Positions 33,641-46,382 of a stretch of 64,000 nt of DNA are shown piece after piece (the first letter of the stretch is position 1; every line of letters begins with the position of its first letter). Source of the DNA: Maratus speciosus. Lineage: Eukaryota > Arthropoda > Arachnida > Araneae > Salticidae. The notes beneath the pieces are model-generated. The model saw only the letters and a program-made list of their open reading frames with translations, had not been told where the DNA came from and searched no databases. Made by a program: the position numbers and the translations under genes. Location: the NCBI GenBank assembly GCA_963932465.1, contig OZ010786.1, positions 445,086,619 through 445,150,618 of the forward strand. Direction: 5' to 3'.

Positions 33641-35283
33641 TAGAGCTGTACCAAGTACTCGGTAAATACTCGGCCAATTTGCCGAGTACTCGGTACTCGG
33701 TGAAATTTTGGCCGAATACTCGGCCAATACCGAGTAGTTGTAAGAATTTCATTTTTTAAGCATATGAATTTAAAACTGATCTGTAAAAAGTTATTCGAAT
33801 ATCAATGTATAATATATGCAATAATTCATAAAACTATTTACTCGGTATTTAACAATATGCCTACAAAATATAGAAAAAGTTAAAAACAAAAACCCTCATA
33901 AAATAATTCCAGATTAAAATTTAGTTTCAATATTATACAAATAAAAATAAGTTTTTTAAATACAGTAGAAGATCTTTATAACGCAATTATCCATATAATG
34001 CACAACTTCTCAGATGTAAACAATGAATTTTGCGGTTTAGAAACACCTGCATTTCTACTATAAAAAAATTGCTACTTTTTAGAAAACTAAATTTGATGCA
34101 TTAGCTCAACTTTCTATCCTTAATTCAGAACTTTTTAACGAAAAAATTGCTATTATTACAATAAACATTTCTGAAAATGAGCAATGTAATGATTGATTTG
34201 CTACAGGTATATTTGGATTGGACCATGTTTCTAAAGTAAATTTAACATTGTGTGGAATAATCTATATTATGCAAATATTAATTAACTTCTGGTAACAAGG
34301 AATGCAGTATAAAGATACTCTAATGTATTTTGATATGTTTCAGATATATTTGGTCATGTTTACATGGTAAATTTAATGATGTGATAATGTGATCCATATA
34401 ACGCAAAATTCTATATAATGCACAACCTTGCGTTTTTAGGTTTGCGTTATAAAGATCTTCTACTGTATATAGGAAAACATAAAAGACTTATTTTGGATTA
34501 AAAATAACTGAAAATACATTAAATGCAATAAAAAAATTAATAGTTAAATTTATTATATTTCAAATTACAGTGCAAAAACACCAAATGTTCTACATTATCA
34601 GTAGACAGGGCATTTCTTTTACTACTATACATTTGGCCTGCCTCTGAAAATTTACGTTCAGAATAAACAGTGGTTGAAGGTGCACATAAGAATTTTTTTG
34701 CAAGGTTGCACATAATCTGAAAGTTTTTTTTCTCCCCCCCCCCCCCCTATGCAAATGGAGTGTAAGTTTTACATAAGTCTTCTGTTAAGAAATCCTGTAT
34801 CTCTTTTTCTACCTCTCTTTTTATTTTTATTTTTAATCAAAAGAAAATAATGTACAGTTACAAAATAAATATGAAATGTTTTGCATTATTCAATGAATTG
34901 TTAGAGTAACCAATAAACATTTTAATTTTTGATAGACAAATTTCAGGTATCAGAATAAATTGGAGGGTTGAAGAATGTCTTAATTTTATATTGGTTAATA
35001 ATTGTACTTGTTATGTGTCAATTCTCCTTCTTTTGCTACTGTTTTGAATTGTCAAAAATTGTCTTTAAAAGGTGCACAAATGAATTTCAAATTTAATTAG
35101 ATAATTTATATATACTATATATGTATATTATATATATGTACACAGGTATATTTATATATATGTACACACATATGAATACCTAAGCTCACATTATGTGCAC
35201 ATAAGTGTTTTTTTTTCTTATTACACAACTACTCGGTATTCGGTACTCAGTACTCGGCCAAAGTGCTACTCGGTACACCACTA
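33641..35283. mobile_element. hAT-like element with TACTCGG/CCGAGTA arrays
   Basis: Flanked by exact GTACCCAA at 33633-33640 and 35284-35291. The ends TAGAGCTGTACCAAGTA and TACTCGGTACACCACTA are inverted with a few mismatches. Subterminal arrays read TACTCGG, GTACTCGGTACTCGG and GGCCGAATACTCGGCC. The interior is AT-rich with a nested pogo-like MITE and no transposase. Confidence 0.88.
33963..34465. mobile_element. pogo/Tigger-like MITE (503 bp), TA target
   Basis: CAGTAGAAGATCTTTATAAC and its inverse GTTATAAAGATCTTCTACTG terminate the element, each flanked by TA. Internal ATATAATGCACAAC occurs in both halves. CAGTA termini with TA duplication fit pogo/Tigger derivatives. Confidence 0.88.
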
Positions 35284-35504
35284 GTACCCAAGAACTTAAT
35301 TCTAGAACTTCCTCATTTCTTAAGAAAAAATGCAGGAAAATGTTCAGTAATGTAATTTAATTGTACTATTTTAATTTATAATTCATAAAATCATTCGACA
35401 GTAATGCTATTTTATTTATCAATCCAAACAGTTACATAATTTCTCTTGCAATAATGTCCTTTTTCACTTAAATAGTAAGTTACCTTTTTAAGGACTAGTA
35501 GGTA

Positions 35505-37074
35505 GGGGAGACCGGGGTACAGTGGACCACCCCTTATATTTTACTTATTTTTAAAGCTTTTCTTTTAGGCTAATTCATAAAAGCACTGGACTGATTACTT
35601 ATAGCCTTCAGAACACATCATTAGCTCTGAATGAACCCTTTTATCCTGACTGGTTGTTTTGAACTCCTAAAAGTAAAAACTTTCAACATCATACTTTTCT
35701 TTATTCAGTAATTAAAGGTTATGGATAAATAAGATAAAACAGCTTTTTTGAAAAGGTAAGACTGGTCTTTATTTAATTTAAAAGTTTATATGCTTAAAAG
35801 AAAATTTTAAATAATATTTTTATGAGTATGTATTGAGCTTCAACATGGGTACAGTGGACCGCAATGAATACTGCTCCTGTAATAAAGAATTTTCAAAATA
35901 TTTAATAATTGCTTATTCTCTATAAAGAAATATTGTTTTAAATTAGTTATTTAACTATAAAATAAAGTAAACAAAGAAAAATGACAATTTATTTAACCCT
36001 ACAATGCATAGATTAGCCATTTGGCACACTTTAAATTTCATGTCACATATTGTTCAGTGGTACAGATGTCATATTCGCCCCATATTGGCGCGATTTTTTT
36101 CTGTCGCCAATATCATATAGGCAACGGGTACTTAACTTGCGCTAAAGGGCTTGATGTGGTAACCCGGATTATGTTGTTTATGCTGTTGATGTTTTCGCCA
36201 AATTGGCAACCGAAAAAAATCGCGCCAATATGGGGCGAATATGACATCTGTTCCTGTTCAGTTTATAATATAGCCATCTGACACTTTAGTTTTCTCCTAT
36301 AACAGCTAACGAGTGATTTTTAAAATAAGTTTTCTTGTTCAATATAGCAGGGTTTTGTTTTTGTTTTTTTTTTTTTTGGGGGGGGGGGAAGAGAAATGTA
36401 AATCATGCATTGTAGAGTTAACATAGTAAGAAATATTTTGTTCTGTATTTATTGCCTTTGAAAAATATAACTGTAGCCTAATAAGTAATATATGACCTCA
36501 CTGGATTGGTTATTCATAACTTCAGAGTTATTTGAACTTCTAATAAATTTTTCATCATCATATTTGTCTTAATGTTTTCTGAGTTTTTTTGTACTTAATT
36601 AATAGCTTATTTGCAATCACTCCTGTATCTTATATTGTTATTTTCAAAATAATAAATTTTCGGATAATTCTTTAATTTTATGTTTTTTGTTTCAAAATGC
36701 TACTTGAAAATTTGCATTATATTATTATCTTGGAAGTAAAGGGGAAATAAGATTAAATATAAATAGATTTATATTGTATTTTAGACAATAACTAACACTG
36801 GACCACTGTGCCTTAGTGGGTGGACCAGTGTACCTCACCTCCGGTGCACACTGGACCACTTTATAGGTGTAAATAAATAAAATAAATTTGTATACATACA
36901 AATTTATTTTATTTATTTATTTTTTTTTTTGAAAAATATATTGGGAACTATGTTCTACGAAAATTATGAGGGTTTAAAGAATATTCAAAAATATTTTCAG
37001 GTAGATTGGTCTCTCCGTTAAATAGAAAAAAAAAATTTAACTGCAAAAGTGGTCCACTGTACCCTGGTCTCCCC
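35505..37074. mobile_element. GGGGAGAC family element A; repeated GGTACAGTGGACC
   Basis: GGGGAGACCGGGGTACAGTG on the left and CACTGTACCCTGGTCTCCCC on the right, each next to TA. GTACAGTGGACC and close variants recur inside (about 35850, 36798-36855 and the ends). No coding sequence is present. It contains the 36059-36254 MITE. Confidence 0.87.
36059..36254. mobile_element. 196-bp MITE, GGWAC ends, 8-bp TSD (nested)
   Basis: Exact TGTTCAGT flanks (36051-36058, 36255-36262). GGTACAGATGTCATATTCGC and GCGAATATGACATCTGTTCC are inverted, and the match continues through CCCATATTGGCGCGATTTTT for about 45 bases. The terminal layout is the same as 13680-13896. Confidence 0.9.
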
Positions 37075-37076
37075 TA

Positions 37077-39664
37077 CATAATGCCTTTTGTCTTCCCAGA
37101 TTTAATACTAGTAACCTTCCTCCAATGAAATCAGAAAAATGAGCAGTCTCTGACAAAAATAAATGAAATGTTTGGTAAAAGCTTAAAAATGAAGAACAGT
37201 AGTACATGTTGTAAGTACTATTACAAGAAACTACATAACAAAATCATTACATCAATATATATAAAAGGAAAAATTAATTTTAGTCATTCACACTCAAAAT
37301 AACTGATAATATCAGTGCAAAAGCATTACACTCAAATAATAAATCGAGATAAAGATAATTTCGAAATAAGTTCTCTTTAATAAGAAAATTATTCATAATA
37401 ATGCTTAAATGCTGCTCTTGACAACAAGGATCAGACAACTTCAAAATTACAAACAAAATGATATAAGCTAAATTTAACAGAAGAAAATTACTAATATATA
37501 AACAAAAGTAACTTTGAAGCTCACTATTACCATAAGTACTATTTCTAAACAAACAATACTAACATATCATTTCCGACACGTTACAAGATCCATTAGCACA
37601 CGTATCAGCCTACGATGAGATGAAAATAAACCTTCATAAAATAATTATTGTATCGATGCTGTTGCGATTGTATTTTTACTATTATAAATCCAAATTTCTT
37701 AAATTAATCTATTCATACAAATGATGGAAAGGACTGGACTTCTTTAACTTTGACACACCAACAAACTTTTATTTATTAATTTTTTCGCCTCATTTCAAGA
37801 ACGTTGCCATTTACTCTATGAATTTAACACTTGCTAAAGCTGGAACCTGTCAGCAGCCAATTATTCGGTTAGCAACATTTTCGCAATAGGTTTGTTGAAT
37901 TGCAAAGATCTAACTGGATCCATGCGTTTGAATCGAATAGTACTTTATCAAATTCGATTTATACTGAATGATTTTTCATTCGTTTTTCGAATGTTTTTAT
38001 TTTATTTATTTATTTGTTGTTTAATTTTAATGTTTGTTATGTATTTTGATACATTGGTTTTAACTTATCTTAAGAACTTTTGTTATGCATTACGATGAGC
38101 AAATTTAAATAAAAATATGTAGAACTTTTAACTACTCAACTCTTTAATTCTATTCGTTTTTGTAAATAAATTTGTATTAAATGTTCTTCATCCGAACAAT
38201 TGTATATCAATTTATTGACTGGTAGATTTATTATTATTTTCTCTTCTCGTTTTCCTACATTATTCGCTGAATTGCACTAGCTTGAAAGTTCCGATTCATA
38301 AAGGGAAAGAATGTCTAATATGAACGTCATTATTTTCGTGGGAGTTTAAAATTTGATAGCTTTTACTAATAAATCCGATTCTGTTTATAGTTTGTGCTTG
38401 GAGCTGTTCCTTAAAGCGGATTTCGTTCACAACTTTTATATATTTTACTTTTTCTTTTTTATTATTGATTTAATTCTTAAGATTTTTCATCTTTTAATAC
38501 CAATCCAAATAAACTCAGCTTTCCATTACATTTTTTATCCATAAAATTAAGTTTACTATGTGTAATATTCTTTAATATTATGCTTCTCAATTTGTTATTA
38601 ACTTTCAAAAATACTTTACAAAATTAATAATTGTATCACGTAAAAATATTTAAATATTTAAGGCTGTTTTCAAACTCAAACATGCTACTTTCTGGCATGT
38701 TCCAAATTAATTTTTATTCATAAACGCATGAGAATGGAGTTGAACTTGTTTAACAACTATGAAATCGAATACGTCTTCAATTTTTTGATAAAGGTAGAGG
38801 ATCTCTCAGAAATTAAGTTGGTGTTTTGAAATAAATTTCCAGATGTAACAGTCCCATAAGGGTTGCCATGAGACAACAATCTCTTATAACTCAAGATGCA
38901 AGTAATTTATCGAAAAATAAAAATCATTTGATTCCAAATTATTTCATTATGATATGCAAATGACATGATTTTATGTTTAAAAGTGAGTCTGTAAATGTGT
39001 CGGAAAGTTTCACTGTGAAAATATTTTTTGAGAACACATTTAAGTAAAAAAATATGATATTGGGATTTTTTTACTTATTCCACCATATTCCATGGATTCC
39101 ATCATAGCTAAAATATCTAAATAAGCATACTAGTGTAATAAAGTTAGATTTTTTTCTTACTAGTGTGTTAATATTAATATTTGAAAAATACCACAATATT
39201 TTCATTGTGTAAAGTTATTGGTTAATATTTTATTGTACATTATATATAGGAGCATAGCCGGGAGGGAGTGAGAATGGACCTCCACCTACCAAAAAAAATA
39301 TTTTTTAACTAATCATTAATTTTTATCATATAACTAATCATATCATGGACATAAGATAGGCATAATATACAGGAGGAGAGGGAAGAAGGGGTACATACAT
39401 TCTCTGAAAATTTTAATAAGGAGCATTGTGATACTAAAAACAAGGCCAGTACAACCATCAGACAAACAGAGCAGCTGCCCAGGGCCTCATGCCAGTTGAG
39501 GTCTTGTTAGGAGACCCGAATATCTCTACAATTCAAAATAATGTTTCTTTTGTATAAAAAAATTATATTGAATCTAAATTTGCTTTTAAATGTTTCTTCC
39601 TGAGATAAAACTGTACATAAATTTTATTTCTTACAGGCAAGGTTTATATAATTGTTGGGAAATG
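37077..39664. other. Gene-free AT-rich sequence
   Basis: Open frames at 37280-37552 and 37892-38544 are low-complexity (Ile/Leu/Phe/Tyr) and have no family signature. A TAGGAGCATAGCCGGGAGGG phrase at 39247 and GAGCAGCTGCCCAGGGCC at 39467 look like transposon ends, but no partner ends were found. Confidence 0.45.
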
Positions 39665-39666
39665 TA

Positions 39667-39912
39667 TAAGGAAAGGGCAGCTGACATCACTGTTGGTTGA
39701 ATTACTGTTGGTCAGCAAGAAAAACCTGTTCATTCATTATGACTCCTACCTGTGCACATGAGCTAGGGAAATTTGATTGGTCTACGTTTAACAGGTCTCT
39801 GATATGATTGGCCTACATCGTCAAGGCTATTCCTACAATGATCATTATGACAAAAATGTAGTTGGTAGAATGGTTGATGGAAGTGTTTGTTTGTAAACAT
39901 GCCCTTTCCTTA
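39667..39912. mobile_element. 246-bp TA MITE, TAAGGAAAGGGCA ends
   Basis: TAAGGAAAGGGCA and TGCCCTTTCCTTA are inverted and lie between TA dinucleotides. The interior contains two TGATTGG..CTAC phrases. It is non-coding. Confidence 0.75.
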
Positions 39913-40079
39913 TAGTTTTGATGATCCTGAAAGTAACCGTGAACGCAAAAAATAAATGTTTAAAATATTGAAAGGTTAGAGGATTTTGGGAAATTAAAAA
40001 GTATTACCCAATGTGGAAGTAGTTGTATTTTCATACATTTTATTTTCTATATGATACCTATATTCAATAATATATACAA

Positions 40080-40441
40080 CAGAGTTTCCCCCAGGTTTAA
40101 AAAAGGGCAGGGTGCTGTCTGTGGGAAAAGGGCACTTTCAGATTTCGAAGGGCATGTTTTGGATTCTTAAGGGCATTTCTTGAATTTCTTAAAGGCATTC
40201 TTTTGATTTTTAAAACTACTTTTTAATATTTAATAGACAGAAAACTATTTTAAAGACAGCAATGAGTCAATTTTTACTATGCAAGTAAATTTTTTAATAA
40301 ACAAAGGAGTAAAGGTACTTTTTTCAGGTGGGGGCAACAAGGGAGCTAATTTTTTTAATGAGGGCAAGAGGGGTGCTATTTTGTAAATCTAAGGGCAGGC
40401 AGGGTGCAGCACCCTCCTGAAACTGCCTGGGGGAAACTCTG
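40080..40441 (+). mobile_element. hAT-like MITE (CAGAGTTTCCCC family), copy 2
   Basis: The ends CAGAGTTTCCCCCAGG and CCTGGGGGAAACTCTG are perfect inverted repeats, flanked by TATACAA on both sides. The body aligns along its length with the reverse complement of 5684-6051, including GGGTGCAGCACCCTCCTGAA near the right end. Confidence 0.9.
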
Positions 40442-40683
40442 TATACAATTTAAAAATAAATTTCAATAGTCCAATATTGCAGTGTATGTTGGGCCCCACT
40501 AACTGCTTTGACAGGGTACTGAGCAACGTTATGCTGACCCTGACTGAAAATATAAAATAAATGTGAGGTCTGTCCCTTCCTCTCTTAGATTGACTTCTAT
40601 GACCTCTGTTATCAACTGTGTGCATTCTGAAATTTTACATTTGATTTTTTTTTTTCCCAATGATATGCAAACTTCGTGAAATA

Positions 40684-42016
40684 GGGGAAGACAGGGTACA
40701 ATGAAACAAGGGGTACAATGAAACATTACTTGTAAAATCAATCAAATTTGTCATAGAGAGTTGCAGTTTATATATATGTTATACAACTATATGTTCCAAT
40801 TACTGATGTGATTTGGATACATTCACACTTCTACAACAGTAGCAATAGAAGATTATTGCTTTTACACCATTGAAAGTAACTTTCTTTACTAAAAGTAATT
40901 TTGTTTTTTTTTCCTTGTTGTTATATGTAATAATTATTTTTTCTATACATTGTTATCTTTGGGTTGTTGTCTTCATACCTCCAAAACCAAACTAAAAAAA
41001 ATAAATATTAGAAGTTTTAAAATAAATTTTTATTTAGTAACCTCACTGCGGGGTACAATGAAACACTTGCAGACTGAGTACATTGAAACATCTTTTATTA
41101 TAGTAATAAAAGTAGTAAATAGAATATATTAGAAATAAGAGTAGGAAAACAGAAAAAAAAAAGAGTTTTGTTCAAACCAGGTCAGTAAAAAATGCTCTTG
41201 TTAAGCAATTAAAAAATAGAAAGAGGAAAAAAAGCTAAGAAGGGATTGTTTTGAAAATAAACTCTGCCTGTTACAAACTCTGATGATGATCCAGATTTTT
41301 TTTTCCAGGTCCAGCTGGTCATCGAGGTACTAAGAATGAGATATCCATACACAACATGTATGGCACAAGGAGTATCCGTATAAATGGCAACATAAGGAAA
41401 TATATACCGTTGGAGAAATCATACATTTAAATGAAGTCAAATGTGAAGTACTTGATATAAAAAAACTCCAACCTAGCTTTAATTTTTTTTTTTTTTTAGA
41501 AATTTACATAAAAAAAAAAAAAACTCGTGTTGAAATTACCACCCCATATTCCTCCAGGAACAACTGAAATATAAGCAGAAATGCTAATTTTTGAAACCGA
41601 CTTGAGCCAATTTAATATAAAATGAAAGGTATTTCTTAAACTAATAGAATTTTCTTATTTTTCATCTTAGACTATAATATTTTTATCAAGTTCCCTATTA
41701 ATCAAGTTTTGTTTTTGTATTTATCTCATTTTTCATAAAATAAACTATACTGGGTGAAAATTACTTCCATCATTTGGAGTGTTTCATTGTACCCCAGTAT
41801 GTGTTTCATTGTACCCTGGCATACGGGGTACAATGAAACACTGCAAGACATTTATTTGTTGTTATTTTTCAAGCATAAAGATATTGTTTAGAACCTAATA
41901 AAAATTTATTTAGATGGGGAAAATACAAGATTAAAAATATGCATTAATTATATTTTTGTGCATGCAAAATTGTGGATAGGAAAAAAAAATTTGTTTCATT
42001 GTACCCCGTCTTCCCC
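40684..42016. mobile_element. GGGGAGAC family element B; repeated GGTACAATGAAAC
   Basis: GGGGAAGACAGGGTACAATG and CATTGTACCCCGTCTTCCCC end the element beside TA. GGGTACAATGAAAC recurs in both orientations (40712, 41051, 41786-41840, right end). A small open stretch after a TTTTTTTTTCCAG at 41309 has no recognisable product. Confidence 0.87.
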
Positions 42017-42028
42017 TATTCAGTATTG

Positions 42029-42380
42029 CATGCGTTAAAAAAAAAAGGGGTAGGGTGTGAGTTGGTGGAAAAGAGGCACTATTTAGATTTATAAGGGTAC
42101 TTTTAGATTCCTCTGACACATTTTAAATTATTAAGAACACTTTCTAGATTCTTATGGGTACTTTTCTTTATTTTTAAAGATACTTTTAATATTTAAAAGT
42201 CAGGACACTCTTTTCGAGACAACTCTGAATCAGTTTTTATTATGCATGCAATCTAATTTTTTAATGCAATACTCAGTAAGGGCATAATTTTGTTTAACTA
42301 TGGGTAAAGAAGGGCACTATTTTTTGAATGGGGGGCAGAAAGGTTACTAATTCTTACACAAAAGTGCAGGAACTCCTGAA
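42029..42380 (+). mobile_element. Decayed CAGAGTTTCCCC-family MITE, copy 3
   Basis: Phrases such as GGGTGTGAGTTGGTGGAAAAG, AAGGGTACTTTTAGATTC, TTTAATATTTAAAAGTCAGG and TTTTTATTATGCATGCAA follow the order of copy 2. The ends have eroded and no target duplication was found. Confidence 0.5.
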
Positions 42381-42454
42381 TATAAATTTAAAAAGCAACA
42401 TTAAAAATGCTAGAAAACTTCTGCCATTTTTAACATTGCTTTTTAAATTTATAT
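42380..42454. repeat. Compact hairpin: 30-bp stem, 15-nt loop
   Basis: ATATAAATTTAAAAAGCAAC followed by ATTAAAAATG pairs with CATTTTTAACATTGC followed by TTTTTAAATTTATAT, with 28 of 30 positions matching around a 15-base loop. It could be a MITE relic or a small-RNA hairpin. AT-rich composition and lack of comparative data keep this open. Confidence 0.6.
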
Positions 42455-43081
42455 CATTCTGTGCCAAGTAGCATCTTAATAATTAACTCCTGAATATGTG
42501 TGGGAGATATTTTGAAATACTGATCCCATTATTATGTAATAGCTCAAAATTATGAAGTATTTGGTCACATAAATTGCTTGTAATATTCACATCAATTATT
42601 GTCAGCAGTATTTATTAGTGCATATTTACTGTTTATGTGATTCAGTGTCACATAATAGGTATCAACTATCAATAATAATCAACTATAAAATAATAATAGT
42701 ATACGCATGCAAGCCTTTTTTTCCTGAAAGTTGTTTTCCATTTTACTTAAGGTAATCTTATTTTTTCAAAGCTTTTGTTATTAAGGACATTTTACTATTT
42801 TAAAATGGAGGTATCTTGATGGATTACTACGGGTCACAGGTTGTACACACCTAATAATAGTAACAATAACTAAACTATTAGTTATTTCAAAGCTGTATAG
42901 ATGATGAAATAAGTTTTAATACTTGCTGTTAGTTTTATTTTAAATTGTGACCTCTTTTGTTTTCTGTTACATTGTCTGAGTGTATTGAAATCATTATTTG
43001 ATATGGTTTAAGCTCTTTTTTATTATTATTTATCATTTCAATCAATCCTATTGTTTAGTAACATCTTTCAATTCCTTTAAG

Positions 43082-43323
43082 GGTCTGTTTTGTTTTCTGC
43101 TACTACGATGGAGGGATTTGTACAATATCGCAGCCAACCAAAGCCAGAACATCGACTGAAGTGTCAATATTGTTCATATTCTACATATGTAACTACAAAC
43201 TTGAAAAATCACATCCTCACGCATACAGGAGAGAAAAGATATGTGTGTGATGTTTGCGGTAATCGTTTTACTCTGAAACACCACTTGAAAAAGCACAAAT
43301 CATTACATGAAAAACAACTTTAA
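43082..43323 (+). CDS. Terminal exon 1: paired C2H2 zinc fingers (lola/BTB-ZF type)
   Basis: An acceptor CTTTAAG ends at 43081. The exon begins with two bases finishing a split codon, runs 79 full codons and stops at 43321-43323. After a short linker the fingers are C-x2-C-x12-H-x3-H (CQYC..HILTH), the TGEKRYV linker, then C-x2-C-x12-H-x3-H (CDVCGNRF..HKSLH). All zinc ligands are present. Two fingers in a self-contained last exon, in the same phase as the exons at 60967 and 62143, is the arrangement of alternative 3' exons of lola-like transcription factors, where each exon gives the common BTB N-terminus a different DNA-binding tail. An ATG lies at the tenth full codon, but there is no sign it starts a separate gene. 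Confidence 0.85.
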
Positions 43324-43825
43324 ATTTAAATATTACAGTTACAGGTTGCAAGATTTAGTATTGATATTTAAATTCACAAATTTAACTTGGCAATCAAAAT
43401 GAGGTTCATTGTATATTTCCCCCTCAATTAAAAATATGTACAAGGTGATATAATTAAAGTTGCGCTTTCAAAAGGCTGTAAAAAAAGGACCACTGCTCAG
43501 AATGACCTGATATTTCATCTGAGTATACGTGAAGCAGTGGAAATTTGTTTTGCAAAAGAAAGAAAAAGTTCAAAAGTTGACCGATAGATGGCGCTGTACT
43601 CATCATAAGATGCTAATTAAAAGATGTGACATGCTATTATGGCACTCATTATTCAACTCCATGACAAGGTGGTACCACAGCAGATAGGAAAAAATCAGTT
43701 TTTAATTGCCTCTGGGCCAAAAACCTTAGAAAAATTAAAAACAAAATCGGTTTTTAACTGTCCCTAGGCCATGAACCCTAGAAAAGCAAAAACAGACGAA
43801 ACCATCAAGAAAAGGACGTTGGCTA

Positions 43826-44965
43826 CAACTTGCTTAAGAAATGTTCAATATGCTGTCCATTGTTTTCTCCTACGAACTGAAAGCACAAAACAGCATGCTC
43901 CACAATAGATTGGAATCTTTCAGGAGGTATTGTGAATGTATTGCGTAATACGAGTTTTCAATTTACCTAAGTTTGCAATTGGATCCTCATACACAACATG
44001 TTTTAGGTAACTCTACAGCCAGGAATTACAAGGGTTCAGGTCAGGTGATTGTGGCGGCCAAGCTGTTGGGAAATGACGACTGATAATTTTGTTATTTCCA
44101 AAATGCAGATTCAATAGCTGCTTCACTGGTGTTGCAATGTGCAGAGGAGAGCTATCTTGCATAAAAATTGTGCTATCAACATAGCCACGCTGTTGCAGTG
44201 CTGGAATGAGCTGGTTGCACAAAACTGATCCATAACATGTCCCATTGACAGGGCTCAAAGGACCAATCTCCTTGAAAATAAAAGGCCGAATGGTAAATGT
44301 TGCCGTAAACCTGCACCACACCTTCGCAGAATGAAGAGGCAATGGTTGCATTTAGAACGGATTCTCACTTGCTTATATTCTGCAATTTTGAGTATTGACA
44401 GAACCTTGGAGATGGAAAATGGGCTTTGTTTGCCCACAAAATGTTAAATGGCCATACATTGTGCATTTCCATTTGAGCAAGAAACTGCAGGACGAAAGCT
44501 TCTTGTTTTGGCAGGTTCGCAGGAAACAATTCCTGAACATGCGTAATTTTGTATGGAAAGCATTGCAGGATGTTTCTTAAAATTTTACGAACCGTGCTAA
44601 CAGGCATGTTTAAAGTTTGGGAAATTCCCCCATCCACTGCATTCTGAAAGCACTGCTTGACACTTCCTGCAATGCTGTAGCCACATCCTTACCTGAAGTC
44701 GAAGCAATTGCTTTCCTCCCTCTGCTACATTTCACATCAAATGAGCCCATCTCTTTCAATCTATCAATTATCATCTTTAGGCCGAATGCAGTCATTGGGC
44801 CAGAGCCGCTCCTTTAAATCTTTTAATGTCTGGAATTTCTTCAGTGCAATTGCCACATAGTCACTGTTCTTGTAAAAAATCTTCACAGAGCCAAATCCGT
44901 CAATGATAGAGTCATGACTATCTTCTCAGACACAGGATAACAGGAACTGTATGTTCCATGGCTTT
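43826..44965 (-). pseudogene. Tc1/mariner-like transposase pseudogene
   Basis: Read leftward, pieces in three frames reconstruct the order of a DDE transposase: an N-terminal helix-turn-helix region (DYVAIALKKF near 44850, then [17 protein letters not shown]), a second helical part ([20 protein letters not shown]), then a catalytic core. The first catalytic motif reads WANKAHF where relatives have WTDEAHF, so its Asp is lost. The second (FMQDSSPLHIA) and third (WPPQSPDLNPC) acidic motifs remain, 37 residues apart. An in-frame stop follows SWL, at about 44010, and several frameshifts break the chain. It is clearly inactive. Confidence 0.85.
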
Positions 44966-45268
44966 TTTATCACAAGTGTAATGTGCACTGTGCATGTCAC
45001 ATCTTTTAATTAACATTTTATGGCGAGTAGGGGAGGTTTGATACATAGGGACGGTTGATAATACATTGGCAATTTTTCTCAACAAATGGCATTAATAGCC
45101 ATTGTAACATATGTAAAGGCTTCTTTTATTAGCAGAAGCCATCATTAGCTGGACTTAGCAGTGAAGAACTGACAATTTTTTTTTTTTTTTTTTTTTTTTA
45201 CTTTGAAGACTTTTGGAATGTCAATGTAAATTTTTTTAAATGCAGATTTTCTTTCATAACTCTTATTA

Positions 45269-45682
45269 CAGTATAAGATCTGTTATCCAGAATGCTTGGG
45301 ACCTAAGGTATTCTGGATAAGGGGTTTTTCCGTAATTCGGAACACTTTACTTGAAATATTAAGAATAGTACAAAATCACGGTATGAAATGTATAAAACAT
45401 GAATAATATATGTAAATACATAGTTACAAATTTGTTAATTTAATGACTCACTTACACAAAATAAGAAAATTCTAAATTAAAATTAAATTACATTATATAA
45501 GACTTGAAATCAGAATCCTTTGATTTGAATTTTTAGAACATTTTTATTATGTCTGTTTGCTTATAGTGTGTCTCTTGTATTAATTGCTCCTGTATACAGA
45601 CATGATTTGCTATTAATATAAGTAGCATCTTTGATCCAACCCGCAAGTCAGTTGTTCAGTTAAAAAATATCAGTATCTCATT

Positions 45683-45721
<39 letters not shown>

Positions 45722-46155
45722 ACCTCATTCTGCTGGTCATTATCATCACTTCCATTAGACTTATCATTTGTCATTATGTCACAAATCTCACTGCCATGCA
45801 TCTGATGACTTACAGGAGTATTTCTTCATCAGAAATTAGACAATCTTCCACTGACTCTTGATCCAACAAGTAAATATTAAAGTCCTTTAGCTTAGTCCAA
45901 CACATCTGTAACAATTTCCTTCTCCTTGGAAATTTTAGTCTTTAAATTCAGGTTCATTTACATCATACAAAAATATTGCACATGACCACAAATTATATGA
46001 CTCATGGATGAGTGTATACTATCTGTCTGCTGACTCTCATGCTTGATGTAAAATGCATCTTTAGTTTTTACATTTTTGAAGTGAGACAAATTATTTTTGG
46101 GTTATCATTTTGCATTCAGGTTTTCAGAGCATTCTGGATAACGGGTCCCATACTG
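45269..46155 (-). mobile_element. Tigger/pogo-like remnant nested in element C
   Basis: CAGTATAAGATCTGTTATCC at the left and the inverse, GGATAACGGGTCCCATACTG, at the right are terminal repeats of Tigger style; GAATGCTTGGGACC follows the left end. TA flanks the left side; the right side reads TG, probably mutated. On the minus strand near 45720-45830, acidic coding traces (NDKSNGSDDNDQQNEV; LLDQESVEDCLISDEEI) suggest the C-terminus of a lost transposase. Confidence 0.75.
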
Positions 46156-46382
46156 TGTTGTGAAGATAATATCTTGTAATTATTTTTTTATTTGTAAAGC
46201 ACATTGTTAGGGTGAGTTTTACTAGAATGCAGATTGGCATTTTGCAACTGCATTTATACAAAGTGATTGAAAATCCAATAAAGCATGATAGGGAAAAATG
46301 ATACATTTGTATATTTGAAATTTAATAGTTTTTTTAAGTTGTAAACTAATATAGGACTGTACTATTCATTATTGTTTTACAG

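Noticed and set aside
41310..41430. Acceptor-like TTTTTTTTTCCAG followed by a short frame in the zinc-finger phase, with a faint TVGE resembling a finger linker.
   Set aside because: It lies inside element B, has no Cys pairs, and the frame giving the linker-like peptide differs from the one after the acceptor.
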